NCBI GenBank assembly: GCA_027493405.1
Contig: JAOSKV010000046.1
Span: 193,066-257,065, forward strand
From: FEB-22 sp003105195
Lineage (GTDB): Bacteria; Pseudomonadota; Alphaproteobacteria; Rhizobiales; Xanthobacteraceae
Direction of reading: 5' to 3'
DNA length: 64,000 nucleotides
This document shows positions 33,148 to 42,955 of this stretch, in pieces (positions within the stretch are counted from its first letter, which is position 1; each line of letters begins with the position of its first letter). The notes beneath the pieces were generated by a model. The model was not told the origin of the DNA. It made no database searches and saw nothing but the letters and a program-made list of their open reading frames with translations. Both the position numbers and the translations under genes were made by a program.

Positions 33148-34524
33148 ATGAGCCAGAGCAGCCGGCAGAACGCGACCGAGCCCCTGTCCGCCTTTGCCTC
33201 GCAACTGCGCTACGAAGACCTGCCGCCCGAGGTCGTGCGGCAGGCGAGCCGCTTCCTGCTGGATGCCGTCGGTTGCGCTCTTGCGGCGTGGCGAGAGGAC
33301 GAGCGCAAGGCGGCCATTGCCCAGCGGCTGGTCGAGGATTTCGCGGCACCGGGGAACTCCAGCGTCCTCGGCGGAGGACGGACGCATGCGGCACTCGCCG
33401 CGCTGGCGAACGGCTTCCTGATCAACGCCACCGACAATGACGACACCCACAAGCGAGCGCTCGCCCATATCGGTTCCGTGGTGGTCCCGGCGGCCTTGGC
33501 CGTCACGGAGGAGCGCGGCGGGAGCGGCCGGAACCTGATCGAGGCGCTGGTCGCGGGCTACGAGGTGGCGGCGCGCGTCGGCATGGCGGTCATGCCCACG
33601 CACTATCGCTATTGGCATTCGACGGCGACCAACGGCACGTTCGGAGCTGCCGCTGCGGCCGGGCGGGCGATGGGCCTCGACCGGGCGCGGATGACTGCGG
33701 CGTTCGGCCTCGCCGGGACGCAGGCGGCGGGTCTCAACACCTTCTTCGAAAGCGGCGACGACACCAAGAGCTTGCATCCCGGCAAGGCGGCCTTCAACGG
33801 CGTACTCGGAGCGAGACTGGCCGCCATGGGCATGACCAGCCCTCCCGACATCCTGGGACACCCGAAGGGATATCTCGCGGCCTACAGCCAGGAAGGACGC
33901 GCCGACATCCTCTCGCGGGGACTGGGTTCGGAATGGACCATCCTGGAGAACGGCTTCAAGTATTTCCCGTCCATTCTCGCCAGCCACTCCCCGATCGGCG
34001 CCACGCTCGCAATCGTGGCACAGCACCGTCCCGACCCGGCCCGCATCGCCGGGATCGTCGTGTCCACTTACGCGACCGTGAAATCCCACTTCTCCAGCAA
34101 GGCTGTCGATACCGCGATGGCGGCGCGGCTCTCGGTGCCGTATTGCGTCGCGATCGCGGTCGTCGATGGAACGGTGAGCCAGCGGCAGTTCCAGCCGGAC
34201 CGCTTCCGCGACGCCGCGGTCCGCGCCGTGATGGACAAGGTCGAGATCGTCGCGGACGAGGAGCTGACGAAGCTCTATCCCGAGAAGTTTCCGGCGCGCG
34301 TCGCCGTCACGATGCAGGACGGCGCCGCTTTCCATGGCGAAATGCATTATCCGAAGGGCGATCCGAACAATCCGCTCAGTGACGACGAACTGCGTGCCAA
34401 GTTCAGGGCCAATGCGGCCGGCTTTGCGGGGGACACCGACGCGCTCCTGGAAACGGTCGAGAATTTGGCCCGGCTGCCGAACCTGTCCGCGCTGACGTCG
34501 CGCCTGCGTCGCGCGGGCGCCTAG
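33148..34524 (+). CDS. MmgE/PrpD family protein
   Basis: A 458-residue member of the MmgE/PrpD family (2-methylcitrate dehydratase and relatives, including aconitate decarboxylases). Motifs include FLLDAVGCALAAW, NATDNDDTH, HYRYWHSTATNGTFGAAAAA and KYFPSILASH. GGAG lies eight bases before the ATG at 33148. No propionate genes are near it; it sits alone between ugd and the type I secretion pair and has no evident role in sugar chemistry, so it may be an insertion or a co-located catabolic gene. Confidence 0.9.
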   Translation: MSQSSRQNATEPLSAFASQLRYEDLPPEVVRQASRFLLDAVGCALAAWREDERKAAIAQRLVEDFAAPGNSSVLGGGRTHAALAALANGFLINATDNDDTHKRALAHIGSVVVPAALAVTEERGGSGRNLIEALVAGYEVAARVGMAVMPTHYRYWHSTATNGTFGAAAAAGRAMGLDRARMTAAFGLAGTQAAGLNTFFESGDDTKSLHPGKAAFNGVLGARLAAMGMTSPPDILGHPKGYLAAYSQEGRADILSRGLGSEWTILENGFKYFPSILASHSPIGATLAIVAQHRPDPARIAGIVVSTYATVKSHFSSKAVDTAMAARLSVPYCVAIAVVDGTVSQRQFQPDRFRDAAVRAVMDKVEIVADEELTKLYPEKFPARVAVTMQDGAAFHGEMHYPKGDPNNPLSDDELRAKFRANAAGFAGDTDALLETVENLARLPNLSALTSRLRRAGA

Positions 34525-34543
34525 CAAGAGGCGGCGCCGGCTC

Positions 34544-35851
34544 TCACTTCTCGCGGAACGCGCGCGTGATCTGGTCGTAGAGCGGCTTGACCAGGTAGGA
34601 GATGACGGTGCGCGGCGTGGTCTGGATGAACGCCTCGACCGGCATGCCGGGCACGAGCTTGACCTCGCCGAGGCGGGCGAGCTCGGCCGGCGTCACGCCG
34701 ATGCGCACCGTGTAGTAGTTGATCCCGGTCTTCGGATCGGTGGTCACGTCGGGGGAGATGCGCGCGACCTCGCCGTCGATCTCCGGCGTCGTCTGCTGGT
34801 TGAACGAGGAGAACCGCAGCACCGCGTGCTGGCCGGGCCGCAGCTGGTCGATGTCCTGGGGCTGGATCTTGGCCTCCACGATCAGCCCGTCGGCTTCCGG
34901 CACGATGATCATGACGGGCTGCCCCGGCGTCACCACGCCGCCCACCGTGTGCACCTCGAGCTGGTGCACGCGGCCCGTCTGCGGCGCGCGCAGCTCGACC
35001 CGCTTGAGCTGGTCCTCGGCCGCGACCCGCCGCTCGGAGAGCTCCGCGGTCTTGGCGCGCATGTCGGCGAGCTCCTTGCCGACCTCGGTGCGCATGTTCT
35101 GGTCGATCTGCAGGACCTGCAGCTCGGTCTCGGCGATCTTGCCCTTCGCCTGGGCGATGGCGGCGGTGAGCTGACCCCGTTCGCCGGCGACGCGCGCGGC
35201 GTCGCGCTCGAGCGCGGTCACGCGCGTGAACTGCACCAGGTTCTGCTTCCAGAGATCGTGGACGCCCTTGAGCTCCTTGGTGATCCAATCGATCTCGCGC
35301 TCCTTGGCGGCGACCTGCGCGGTGTAGCCGGCGATCTCCTCCTGGAGCTGGGTCACGCGCTCGCGCAGCTGCGACCTCTGCCCTTCGCGCGCGGCGCGCC
35401 GCGCCGCGAACAGGCGGCGCTCGCCCTCGAGCACGCGGGCGCGCTCCGGCAGGCCGCGGCTGCGCGCCTCCAGCGCGGGCGGGAACTCCACCGTCTCGGC
35501 GGCCGCGAGCTCGGCCTCCTGGCGCGCGGTGCGCGCCGCGAGCTCGTCGAGCCCCCTGACCAGGATCTCGAGATTGGCCCGGGTCTGGGTCTCGTCGAGC
35601 CGCAGCAGGACGTCGCCGGCGTTCACCCAGTCGCCCTCGCGCACCTTGAGCTCGCCGACCACGCCGCCGCTCGGATGCTGCACCTTCTGCCAGTTGCTTT
35701 CGACCACGAGCTGGCCCTGGGCGATCACGGCGCCGGCGAACTCGGTGGTGGCGGCCCAGCCGCCGACGCCGCCCACCAGCAGGACCATGGTGGCGACGCC
35801 GATCACGAGGTGGCGGCGGATGGAGGCGCGGCTGTCCGGCGTCCCGCTCAT
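34544..35851 (-). CDS. HlyD-family type I secretion periplasmic adaptor
   Basis: A 435-residue membrane-fusion protein with one N-terminal membrane helix (residues 14-35), a first lipoyl half (GGVVGELKVREGDWV), a long coiled coil (about 100-270) and the second lipoyl/beta-barrel part (VELRAPQTGRVHQLEV). It links the inner-membrane ABC exporter to an outer-membrane TolC-type channel. It lies 3 bp after the ABC gene on the same strand. PrsD/PrsE pairs in rhizobial exopolysaccharide loci export glycanases, a plausible role here. Confidence 0.93.
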   Translation of the reverse strand: MSGTPDSRASIRRHLVIGVATMVLLVGGVGGWAATTEFAGAVIAQGQLVVESNWQKVQHPSGGVVGELKVREGDWVNAGDVLLRLDETQTRANLEILVRGLDELAARTARQEAELAAAETVEFPPALEARSRGLPERARVLEGERRLFAARRAAREGQRSQLRERVTQLQEEIAGYTAQVAAKEREIDWITKELKGVHDLWKQNLVQFTRVTALERDAARVAGERGQLTAAIAQAKGKIAETELQVLQIDQNMRTEVGKELADMRAKTAELSERRVAAEDQLKRVELRAPQTGRVHQLEVHTVGGVVTPGQPVMIIVPEADGLIVEAKIQPQDIDQLRPGQHAVLRFSSFNQQTTPEIDGEVARISPDVTTDPKTGINYYTVRIGVTPAELARLGEVKLVPGMPVEAFIQTTPRTVISYLVKPLYDQITRAFREK

Positions 35852-35854
35852 GGC

Positions 35855-37261
35855 TCAGCCCTTCTGCGGGACGACGGCGAGCGGCGGCGCGGGCGGCGGC
35901 CGCGTGACCCGGGCGAGCACCTCGTCCTTCGGCCCGAAGGCCTGCACGCGCCCCTCCGCCATCACCAGCACCTGGTCGACGCGGCGCGAGCGCTCGCGAG
36001 CGCGCTGCGGCCGGTGCGCGACGATGATCACGACGCTGCCGCGCGCCCGCATCGTCAGGATCGCCGGGGGGGGCGCCCATTGCTCGTAGGGCGGCGCCGT
36101 CGAGCCGGATCTTCCCCGGCAGCGGCGTCCACACGCCGGCGAGGGCGCGCGCGAGCGAGGACTTGCCCGGAGGCGGCTCGGGCGATGACGCCGAGGCCCT
36201 GCCCGGCCTGGGCGACGCGCGAAGCCGTCATCCATGACCACGACCCGGAGTGAGCCGACGCCCCGGCGACGCTGGGGCTCTGGCTGGCGCGGCAATTTCA
36301 CACCTCGCCGGCCGCCGGCAGCTGGGCCAGCAGCTCGGGGGGAGGCGCCGCCAGCTCTGGCGCGCCGGTGAGGAAGCTCCGCCAGTGGGCGATCTGGCGA
36401 GTCCACGGGCGCGAGCGCCCCCCCGGGGGGGGGGGCCCCGGGGGGGGGGGGTGCCGGGGGCCCCCCCCTGCTGGTCCACCAGATAGCCGCCCCCCGCCAG
36501 CACGGCGGCCCCCCCCCCCCCCCCCCTCCCCCCCCGGGGGGCGCCCCCCCCCCCCCCCCCCCCCCCCGCGCGCTCTCCTCGCTCTCTCTTTTCACGTCGC
36601 TCCAGAGCCCGTAGAGGCGCCGGCCCATGCCCATGGCCTGCACGACCTCGGCATTGCGCCGGCTCGCCTCGGCGAGCGCGTTGCGCGTGGCGGCATGCAC
36701 GGCGGCGTCCTTCGAGGGTGCGCGCGCGAGCAGCTCGGTCATCAGCGTGAGCGCCACCAGGACGATCGCGCCGGCGAGCGCGGCGACGCCGATCCAGACA
36801 TGGAAGGCGAAGCAGATCGCGAGATAGAGCGGCATCCAGGGCAGGTCGAACAGCGCGACCGGGCCGAGCCCGGAGAGGAACGAGCGCACCTGGTCGAGGT
36901 CGCGCACCGACTGCAGGCCGTCGCCGCCGGCGCGGGTCTTCAGCGGCAGCCGCACCACCGTGTCGTAGACGCGCGGGCTCAGCGCCTCGTCGAGCGCGAG
37001 CCCGATGCGCACCAGCACGCGCGCGCGGATCAGGTCGAGCACGCCCAGGAAGGCGAACAGCGTGCCCGCGATGACGACGAGGCCGACCAGCGTCGGGATG
37101 CTGCGGCTCGGCAGCACCCGGTCGTAGACCTCGAGCATGAAGAACGAGCCCGTCAGGTAGAGCACGTTGATGACGCCCGAGAGCAAAGCGATGCCGAGGA
37201 AGGCGCTGCGGCACGACCGCAGCGCCTCGGCGATCTCGGAACGGGGGGCGTCTGTGGCCAT
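35855..37261 (-). pseudogene. Type I secretion ABC ATPase/permease (PrtD type), internally deleted
   Basis: The ATG at 37261 opens a normal PrtD-type membrane half (first helix GIALLSGVINVLYLTGSFFM, then about five more). A stretch at 36417-36567 is replaced by poly-G/poly-C. The ATPase domain is recognisable in pieces: a disturbed Walker A (ASGKSSLARALAG), then GKIRLDGAAL, then directly RARGSVVIIVAHRP and the C-terminus. About 95 residues with the Q-loop, signature and Walker B are missing, and the locus is about 100 codons short of the family. As written it cannot hydrolyse ATP. Loss during assembly is at least as likely as a real deletion. Confidence 0.75.
36417..36567. other. Poly-G/poly-C artefact patches inside the secretion ATPase gene
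   Basis: Two blocks (36417-36470 and 36508-36567) are almost pure G or C, separated by a readable stretch that encodes part of a membrane segment on the minus strand. They mirror the patch at 3207-3269 and probably stand for unread bases. Confidence 0.8.
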
Positions 37262-37455
37262 GCGGACCGTGGTCGTGACAGGGGCGGCTCGAGCATAGGT
37301 CGCGCGAGCTAACAACGCGTTCATCGGCCGGCGCGCGAGAATCTGCCACCGCCGCCGCGGCGACCGCAATATGGCGGGCGCAGGAGGGGCAGGGAAGCGC
37401 GGCCCGCGGTCGTGGGTCGGCCGGCGCGGGTTGCCGGGCCAGTGTCAAAACATTC

Positions 37456-38654
37456 CTATTCGGGTCCGCCCGCGCGAGCGGGCTCCGATCCCGGCTCGGA
37501 CAGGAGCCGCGCGACGAACGCCTCCAGGTCGCCGCCCGGGAACTGGTAGCCGGGCACGCCGGCACGCCGCGCCGCTTCCATATCGATGTCCTTGTCGCCG
37601 ATCAGCAGGCTGCGCGCGCGGTCGATCGGCCACTCGCGCAGCGCCCGCGCGATCATGCCGGCGCCGGGCTTGCGGCTGTCGCAGGCCCTGGCATAGCGCG
37701 CGACCGTGCCGTCCGGATGGTGCGGGCAGTAGTAGAAGGCGTCCACATGCGCGCCGGCGGCGCGCAGCGCCGCGTTGATGAATCGATGCAGCGCGTGGAC
37801 CGACTCCTCCGCATAGTAGCCACGCGCGACGCCCGCCTGGTTGGTGACGACGATCACGAGGTAGCCCGCATCGTTGAGGCGCTTGACCGCGGCCTGCGCG
37901 CCCTCGGTCCAGACGAAATCCTCGGGGCGATGCACATAGCCCGTGTCGCGATTGAGCACGCCGTCGCGGTCGAGAAACACCGCCGGGCGCACGATCATGG
38001 CCGGGACCTCTTGCTCGGCGCTGGCGAGCGCGTCGGGGACGCCGATATCGATGAATGGCCCTCGAGCACCTGCCCGAACAGGCGCCGTCCGCGGGGGGCG
38101 GGAAAGATGTCGCGCTCGAGGAGCAGGGGCCCGCCGGGACGATTTCCGCCAGGGCGCGGCGTAACAGGTAGATCCCGCCATTGATGAGGCCGCGGCCGTG
38201 CGCACCGCGCTCGCGGAATCCGGTGATCCGCTCTCCGTCGAGCGCGACGGCTCCGAAACGGGCGGCCTCCTCCACCACGCGCAGCGCCAGCTTGCCGAGC
38301 CAGCGCGGATCGCTTGGCGGACGCGCCAAGTCGAGGACATTGCAGCCGAACAGGCTGTCCGCATTGGCCAGCAGAAAGGTCTCCTCCAGTCGCGGAAGGG
38401 CGAGGCGCAGCGCCCCCGCGGTTCCGAGCGGCTCGGATTCGACCAGCACCTCGAGGGCGACGCCGTGCACCGGATGTTCGGCGAAATGGTTGCGGATTGC
38501 CGACCCGAGATAGCCACCGAGCACCAGGAATCGCTCGAATCCGAAGCGCCGGAAGTCCTCGATGACGTACTGCATGAAGGGACGGCCGGCGACCGGGAGC
38601 ATCGGCTTCGGGCGGTTCCAGGCCGCCGGCCAGGAGCAGCACTTGGCTCGTCAT
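37456..38654 (-). CDS. Fused nucleotidyltransferase - HAD phosphatase (HddC/GmhB-like); frameshifted
   Basis: The N-terminal part is a sugar-1-phosphate nucleotidyltransferase (MTSQVLLLAGGL, then RPKPMLPVAGRPF, ANADSLFG, GLINGGIYLLRR). The GTRL part of its nucleotide loop is deleted and one frameshift follows. Its C-terminal signature FIDIGVPDALASAEQEVPA reads straight into MIVRPAVFLDRDGVLNRDTG, the start of a GmhB-like HAD phosphatase (CPHHPDGTVARY, KPGAGMIARAL, IGDKDIDMEAARRAG). So the two enzymes look fused, although an alternative frame would stop at the HAD start (ATGA at 37995-37998) and make two proteins. GmhB acts on heptose bisphosphate and HddC on heptose-1-phosphate. Damage lies at about 38055-38110 and 38615. 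Confidence 0.7.
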
Positions 38655-38692
38655 TCACGGCTCCGATCGTCGCACGCGGGATTGCACCGCGC

Positions 38693-39936
38693 ATGAATGC
38701 AGCAAATTCCGCCGACGCCCAAGGGCAAAGTTTTCCGGACCGCGACCCGGCGGACCCCGCCGTTCTGCGCGCCTGGCTGGGCGACGTGCTCCTGCCCTAC
38801 TGGCGCGAGCGCACCGTGGACCGCGCGCATGGCGGCTTCTTCGAGCGCCTGACGTCCGAGGGCGCGCTGGTGCCGCTCGACTACAAGCGCACGCGCCTGC
38901 AGGGGCGGCAGATCTACCTGTTCAGCCACGCGGCGCTCATCGGCCTCGATCCGGAAGGTCGGGACGTCGCCGCGCGCGGCGTCGATTTCGTCGGCGCGCC
39001 ACGGCTGGGCGCCGGGCGCGGGCGGCTTCGTGTTCAAGCTCTCGCTCGACGGGCGGCGCGTGCTCGACGCGACGCGCCACCTCTACGACCAGGCCTTCGC
39101 GCTGTTCGGGCTGGCCTGGTTCCACCGCCTGACCGGTTCGGCCGAGGCGCTCGCGCTCGCCGACCGCACGCTCGCCTTCCTGGACGCGCGGATGCGCGAC
39201 CCGCAGGCGGGCGGCTACCTGAACGCATGGATCGAGGGGCAGGCCGGCATGCCGCTGCCGCGCCGGCAGAACCCGCACATGCATCTCGTCGAGGCGCTGC
39301 TGATCCTCGCCGAGACCAGCGGTCGCGCCGACCATCTCGATCGTGCGCGCGCGCTCGTGGAGCTGTTCTTCGCGCGTTTCCGCACCGGTCCGCACGGCTT
39401 CGTCACCGAGTATTTCACGGCCGACTGGCGCCCGGCGCCCGGCGCCGACGGCGCGCGCCACGAGCCCGGCCACCATTTCGAGTGGATCTGGATCCTGCTG
39501 CGCTATGCGCGCCTCGCCGGCGACCGCACGCTCCCGGGGCGGCTCGCCGACCTGCTCGAGGCGAGCCTCGCTCGTGGCATCGACCGCGCGCCCGGCATGC
39601 TCGCCGCGACCTTCGACGAGATCGACCCGCAGGGCGCGCCGCTGGTGACGAGCAAGCGGCTCTGGCCGCAGACCGAGACCGTGAAGGCCCTGCTCGCGGC
39701 CCACGAGGCGTTCGGCGACGCCCGCCACCTGCAGGCGGCGCAGGCCACGATCCGCATGATCTTCCGCCACTACCTCCGGGCGGCGGGACGCCGCTGTTCC
39801 GCGAGCACCTCGACCGCGCCGGGAGCGCAGCGTGGTCGACTTCGTTCCGGCGAGCTCGCTCTACCACCTGTTCCTGTGCCTGGCCGAGTATCTGCGGGTG
39901 CTCGGCGCCTCCCCGCTGGGTCGCAGGCGACAATGA
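38693..39936 (+). CDS. AGE-family epimerase/isomerase (N-acylglucosamine 2-epimerase type); frameshifted
   Basis: The recovered protein has about 410 residues. Motifs include YWRERTVDRAHGGFFE, RLQGRQIYLFSHAAL, RHLYDQAFALFGLAW, EPGHHFEWIWILLRYA (active-site His) and SKRLWPQTETVKAL, all typical of the (alpha/alpha)6-barrel AGE family. These enzymes interconvert GlcNAc/ManNAc or mannose/glucose types. Frames change near 39005, 39780 and 39827; the C-terminus VDFVPASSLYHLFLCLAEYL ends at the TGA at 39934-39936. The gene converges with the NeuB-type gene, which would use ManNAc-like substrates. Confidence 0.78.
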
Positions 39937-39945
39937 CGCGCGGGT

Positions 39946-41031
39946 TCAGGCGACGCGCGCGACGGCGCCCACGGCCGCCAGCGTGACGACGTCCTCCGCC
40001 GCGACGTCCCGGATCAACGTCTGGCCGACCAGCTTGTCGACGTCGCAGGGCTGCAGCGCATCCTGCGCGATCTTCGCGGAGGCCGGAATGCGGAAGGCGA
40101 GGTCGTCCGCGGTGAGCACGCTGCCGGCGGAGAGGTCGCGCGCCGCCACGACCCGCTTGACCATCTTGTTGAGCGGGCCGATCTCCGACGCGTAGGGACG
40201 CTTCACGCCGTCGCCGAGCGCGAGGCGCGTGCGCTCCAGGTCGCGCACGACGCGGCGCATGCCGCTCGGCTCGAGCGAGAACGCCTGGTCCGAGCCCTTC
40301 CAGGTGCGGTTGAGCGTGAAGTGCTTCTCGAAGACGCGGGCGCCCAGCATGTAGGCGACCAGCGGCATGGCGATGCCGCTGTCGTGCGACGAGAATCCGA
40401 CGACGATGTCGGGAAACTCGGCGCGGAAGGTCTCGATCACCCGCAGGTTCAGTTCCTCGTAGGGCGCCGGATAGCCCGAGGTGCACTGCATGATGCAGAG
40501 GTTCTGATTGATCGGCATGATCGTGTCGTAGGCGCGGCGCACCTCGGTCATGCTGGCGCCGCCCGTCGAGACGATCATCGGCTTGCCGAAGGCCGCGACC
40601 TTCCTCAGCAGCGGCGTGTTGTTGAGGTCGCCGGACGCGATCTTGTAGGCCGGCATGTCGATCCCGGCGAGGAAATCCGCCGACGCCTCGTCGAAGGCCG
40701 TCGAGAAGAACAGGAGCCCGAGCGCGCGCGCATGGTCGGCGAGCTCGACGTATTGGGCGCGATCGAACTCGAGGACCTCGCGGTGCGCGCCGTAGGTCTC
40801 CCCGTAGGCGTTCTCGCTGTGGTAGGGGCTGTCGTACATCTCGCGCGTGAACAGGGTCCTGTTGTCGCGCTTCTGGATCTTGACGGCGTCGGCGCCGCAC
40901 TCGGCCGCGGCCTTGAAGATCGCCTTGCATTTCTCGAGCTCGCCCTGGTGATTGTGGCCGACCTCGGCGATCACATAGGACGCGCTGCCGTCGGCGACGG
41001 TCTTGTCCCCGATGCGAAAGGCTCGTTGCAT
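39946..41031 (-). CDS. NeuB-family N-acylneuraminate-type synthase
   Basis: A 361-residue TIM-barrel enzyme that condenses phosphoenolpyruvate with an N-acylhexosamine-type aldehyde to a nine-carbon nonulosonic acid (sialic, legionaminic or pseudaminic type). ADAVKIQKRDN, KIASGDLNNTPLLR, VGFSSHDSG and FEKHFTLNRTWKGSDQAFSLEP are hallmark motifs. A C-terminal SAF (antifreeze-like) domain starts near residue 295. The frame is intact. The exact sugar cannot be told from sequence. Cytidylyltransferase (NeuA) is not in the window. Confidence 0.92.
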   Translation of the reverse strand: MQRAFRIGDKTVADGSASYVIAEVGHNHQGELEKCKAIFKAAAECGADAVKIQKRDNRTLFTREMYDSPYHSENAYGETYGAHREVLEFDRAQYVELADHARALGLLFFSTAFDEASADFLAGIDMPAYKIASGDLNNTPLLRKVAAFGKPMIVSTGGASMTEVRRAYDTIMPINQNLCIMQCTSGYPAPYEELNLRVIETFRAEFPDIVVGFSSHDSGIAMPLVAYMLGARVFEKHFTLNRTWKGSDQAFSLEPSGMRRVVRDLERTRLALGDGVKRPYASEIGPLNKMVKRVVAARDLSAGSVLTADDLAFRIPASAKIAQDALQPCDVDKLVGQTLIRDVAAEDVVTLAAVGAVARVA

Positions 41032-41099
41032 TCCACGCTCCCGTGCCCAGTTGAGGCCGTGCCCGTACCACGGGCATTCCTTTAGGTGCCCCGGCGCCG

Positions 41100-42955
41100 C
41101 TAATCAACTCGCGAATATTCGAACGGCGTTCCCTGCAGGATGCCCTCGCAGATCGCGTCCAGGCCTGGGTCCGCGCCGGGTGCGAGCCGGTCGAGGGCGG
41201 GCGCCGAAATCGTGAACCGCCGCGGCCCCGGCTCCGGCACGACGAACGGGAGCGGGATCATGCGGCGAAAGAAAAAGTGATGCGCATAGGCGATCGCCCG
41301 TTCCCGGCGCTCGCCGTCGATCCGCCCGGGGAAGGGCAGTTGCGACAGCAGGTCCAGATAGTGGCTTTTCGTGGCCGCATCGTGGGTGATGCCCTTGTTG
41401 CGGACCCAGGCCTCGCCCGCCACGATCACGGGGATCCCGAGCGCCGTCAGCTCCACGCCCATCTTGGTCCCGTAGATCAGGGCCGCATTGGCGCTCCTGG
41501 CGAGCGCGTAGGAGGACACGGGACTGTCCGGAGGGACGACCGTGACATTGGCCGGCAGCCGGGAGAACGCGGCCGCGATCTCGTCGGCCGCGCGCTGGCG
41601 CGAGCTCGGGCTGCCCGTGATCTCGGCCGGGTGCACGCGGATGACGAGCTGCAGGTCGGGACGGGCCGCGAACCAGCGCACGGTCTCGAGGAGCCATGCG
41701 CGCTGGTCCGCGAAGGCGTTGGCCGGATAGTGCAGCTGCGCGTCCCAGAACACGTTGGTGTAGGCGACGAAGGTCGGCTTCGCGGGATCCAGCGCGAGTT
41801 GCGCGAGATCCCCGGTCTCCGGCCCCGCGTGGAAGCGGATCCAATCGCCGCGACCGTCGGCACGGCTCTCCAGGTAGGCGAGCGTCGCCTCCCGCTCGGC
41901 GGGGTCGAGCTGTCGCCCGGCCCAGCGCGAAATCGGCTCCTCCATCAAGGTGTGGTGGTAGGTGTCGTCGTGACTGAAGATGAAGCAGTGGCGTCGATAG
42001 GCGGGATTCCAGGTGACCGCGCGAATTCCGCGCGCCCGCGCGAGCGCCGCGACCATGCCCTGGGGACGTAGATTCCATGATGCGCCACCACGACGGCGGG
42101 CCGCACGCGATCCATGAGGCGGCCATAGGCGATGGCGGTGAGGACCGACGCCGCCAGATAGCGTCGCAGGATGGGCGTGGCGTGCGGCTCGTCGCCGAGC
42201 GATCCGCGCGCGAGATAGCGCAGCGCGCCCGCATGGGCATGCTCGCCGACCGGCAGTCCCTCCCAACTGGCGTGCGCGAGCTCGCTTTCCGGCGTTGCCT
42301 TCGCGAAGGCCCAGGCGCGCGCGTGGTCGTGCTCGGTCAGCGTCTCGCCCAGGCGGGCGACCGGCAGTCGAGAGCCTCGACCTGCGCCGCGGCGGGTGCG
42401 TGGCAATAGGCGCAGAGCAGGCGCGGCGGGCCGTGACGGGCGAACCGGCCCGTATCGGGGACCAGGTTGACCTCGACATCATGCAGGCGGCAGAGCCGTC
42501 GAGAAGGGCTGGTGACCTGCGGCCGGCAAGGTGAGCGGACGGGAGAGGGTCGATGGGGGATCGAAAGCGAGGCGAGGGCCTCGATGCGCAGCAGGGGTGG
42601 CAATACGAAGGAGGCGGGGGCGAGGGGCGAACCGGTCCTATCGGGGACGAGGTTGTCTCGACATCATGCAGGCCGGCAGGACGCCGTCGAGAAGGCGCTG
42701 GTGACCTGGGCCGGAGTGAGGGCGACGGCGAGCAGCCGATCGATGGCGGCGATCGCGAAATGCCCCCGTGCTGGTGGCGATGAGGACGCGTGGCCCCTCC
42801 TGTGCGCGCGAGACCATGTCCCGCCAGGCCGCGCCGGCGGGACGGACGAAGCCGGCGAAGTCCTGGTGCAGCCCGAGCCGGGCGAGGATGTTGAGCCGCA
42901 GCAGGCGGGCGCCGGCGAGGCCGGGGATGTCCCGAAGGCGCGCGCGGAGATTCAT
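41100..42955 (-). CDS. KpsC/KpsS-like surface carbohydrate protein, copy 1; damaged N-terminal half
   Basis: About 600 residues if repaired, and closely similar in motif order to the gene at 48803-50596. Shared parts are HTYHHTLMEEP-like histidine block, TNVFWDAQLHYPANAF, RVHPAEI, IYGTKMGVELTALGIPVIVAGEAW and HHFFFRRMIPLPF. The C-terminal half (41100-42060) is intact. The N-terminal half has frameshifts near 42065, 42370 and 42770 and a noisy tandem repeat of about 150 bp (42438-42600 against 42625-42790). The ATG overlaps the transketolase stop (ATGA). Family members of capsule assembly transfer Kdo or act on capsule precursors; the function here is inferred. Confidence 0.72.
42438..42790. 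repeat. Imperfect tandem duplication of about 150-165 bp
   Basis: The segment beginning CGAACCGG near 42440 recurs at about 42627 in the same order (ATCGGGGAC, CTCGACATCATGCAGG, CCGTCGAGAAGG, GGTGACCTG) with many one-base differences. Both copies encode the same stretch of the KpsC/KpsS-like gene, which single-copy relatives such as the paralogue do not repeat. An unmerged contig overlap explains it best. Confidence 0.7.
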
